From Gammaproteobacteria bacterium (lineage in GTDB: Bacteria > Pseudomonadota > Gammaproteobacteria > Pseudomonadales > Azotimanducaceae): a stretch of 5,693 bases of DNA. The notes under the pieces were generated by a model. It saw only the letters and a list, made by a program, of their open reading frames with translations, was not told the DNA's origin and searched no databases. The stretch covers positions 25,347 through 31,039 of the forward strand of contig NZEI01000017.1 in the NCBI GenBank assembly GCA_002690405.1, read 5' to 3'. Position numbers and translations under genes: made by a program. Below, piece by piece: positions 4,986 through 5,693 of the stretch; the first letter of the stretch is position 1, and every line of letters starts with the position of its first letter.

Positions 4986-5693
4986 TTAGTGGTTGTTGCT
5001 GTTGCCCAGCTGCCTGTTGGCTGCAAGCACGAGAGCATCCTTGACCCATGTCAGCTGCGGGTTCTGTTCGATGCGTGGGTGCCACACCAAATCCACATCA
5101 TATTCGCTAATCCCTAATTCCTCGGGTGGTTTCAAACACACTAATTCTTGGTCTCGTACCAAAGATAGGAAACACTTCTCGGCGCCGATGCAGAGCATAT
5201 CGGTGTTTTCCAGCATTCCTTGTGCTGCACCTACATTTGGTATTTGGCTGCCGACCACGTGCTGGATGCCACGCTTGTTGAGTAGTCGGGTGATCCACAC
5301 GTCCTCAAGCATGTCGCCCTCAGTGACAACCAAGTGCGCGTATTTGCTCAATGTTGCTAGGGATAGTTGTCCCTCTATTGCCTCAGCAACGGCCGGATGT
5401 GAGCGGCGTACAATGACCACCAAGCTTTCGCGATACAGCGTCTGACGTTGTAAGGATGCGGGCAGTGGGCCGTATCCGCCAATTGCGAAATCGTAGGCCC
5501 CATTTGCTAATTGTTCAGCGTCGAGTATTCGCTGGCGTCGCTTTGCGTTTAGTTTCAGTTGGTGCACGTTCTTGCCAAAGACTTCGAGCATTGCTTTGTT
5601 CAAAGTAATTAATACGTGCTCTGGAGCAGACATACAGACTTCACCATCGTATTGCGAGAAATCGTGCTCTGAGAGTCTTTCTACTAAGGTAGA
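4986..5693 (-). CDS. LysR-type transcriptional regulator, effector-binding domain (5' end outside window)
   Basis: The frame is open to the right edge, giving 235 codons that end at TAA (4988-4986). The ATG at 5633 is internal: 20 further in-frame codons (STLVERLSEHDF...) precede it with no stop. The visible part is the periplasmic-binding-protein-like effector domain of LysR regulators. YDFAIGGYGPLPASLQRQTLYRESLVVIVRRSHPAV matches the 'DLAIGxFxxLPxGLxxxxLFxExxVxVVRxxHP' core, especially of the NodD/NahR/DntR-like group, which often senses aromatic or cyclic compounds. The N-terminal winged helix-turn-helix (about 60-80 residues) must lie beyond 5693. The protein probably controls nearby catabolic genes. 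It is transcribed toward the LLM monooxygenase, 175 bases upstream of it and in the same direction, rather than divergently as LysR genes commonly are with their targets. Confidence 0.88.
   Translation of the reverse strand, partial: STLVERLSEHDFSQYDGEVCMSAPEHVLITLNKAMLEVFGKNVHQLKLNAKRRQRILDAEQLANGAYDFAIGGYGPLPASLQRQTLYRESLVVIVRRSHPAVAEAIEGQLSLATLSKYAHLVVTEGDMLEDVWITRLLNKRGIQHVVGSQIPNVGAAQGMLENTDMLCIGAEKCFLSLVRDQELVCLKPPEELGISEYDVDLVWHPRIEQNPQLTWVKDALVLAANRQLGNSNNH

Overview
The window looks like chromosomal DNA of a free-living gammaproteobacterium with roughly balanced base composition, possibly a marine Cellvibrionales/Spongiibacteraceae-like lineage. That is an inference from the tRNA-Arg(TCT)/tRNA-His(GTG) pair with encoded CCA ends and from protein style; nothing here fixes the genus.

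Layout, left to right. (1) Positions 1-393 hold the 3' end of an M20-family amidohydrolase/peptidase. (2) Positions 416-740 are a housekeeping tRNA block: tRNA-Arg(TCT) and tRNA-His(GTG), each preceded by a similar promoter module with a G+C-rich discriminator, ending in a weak hairpin plus T-run. (3) Positions 711-1082 carry no convincing gene. They do contain a perfect 19-bp palindrome (956-974) and a 13-bp inverted repeat (1041-1053), both likely operators for the genes that follow. (4) Positions 1083-3478 are a two-gene plus-strand operon: a short-chain dehydrogenase/reductase, joined by a TAATG junction to a 516-codon acyl-CoA synthetase. The ligase frame is intact and carries all the expected motifs, but an in-frame TGA interrupts it at codon 279. 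(5) On the minus strand, convergent with the operon, lie a luciferase-like (LLM-class) flavin monooxygenase (3566-4810) with its own probable terminator, and upstream of it a LysR-type regulator (4986 to the window edge) whose DNA-binding domain lies outside the window.

Together, the dehydrogenase, CoA ligase, flavin monooxygenase and LysR regulator resemble part of a catabolic island for a hydroxylated or cyclic carboxylic compound: oxidise an alcohol, oxygenate with reduced flavin, activate the acid as a CoA thioester. The substrate cannot be read from the sequence. The two most striking signals are the single stop codon in an otherwise intact ligase (recent nonsense mutation, sequencing error or readthrough) and the 19-bp palindrome upstream of the operon, whose cognate repressor is not in the window. 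I see no CRISPR array, insertion sequence or integrase, and no clear example of a new kind of system.
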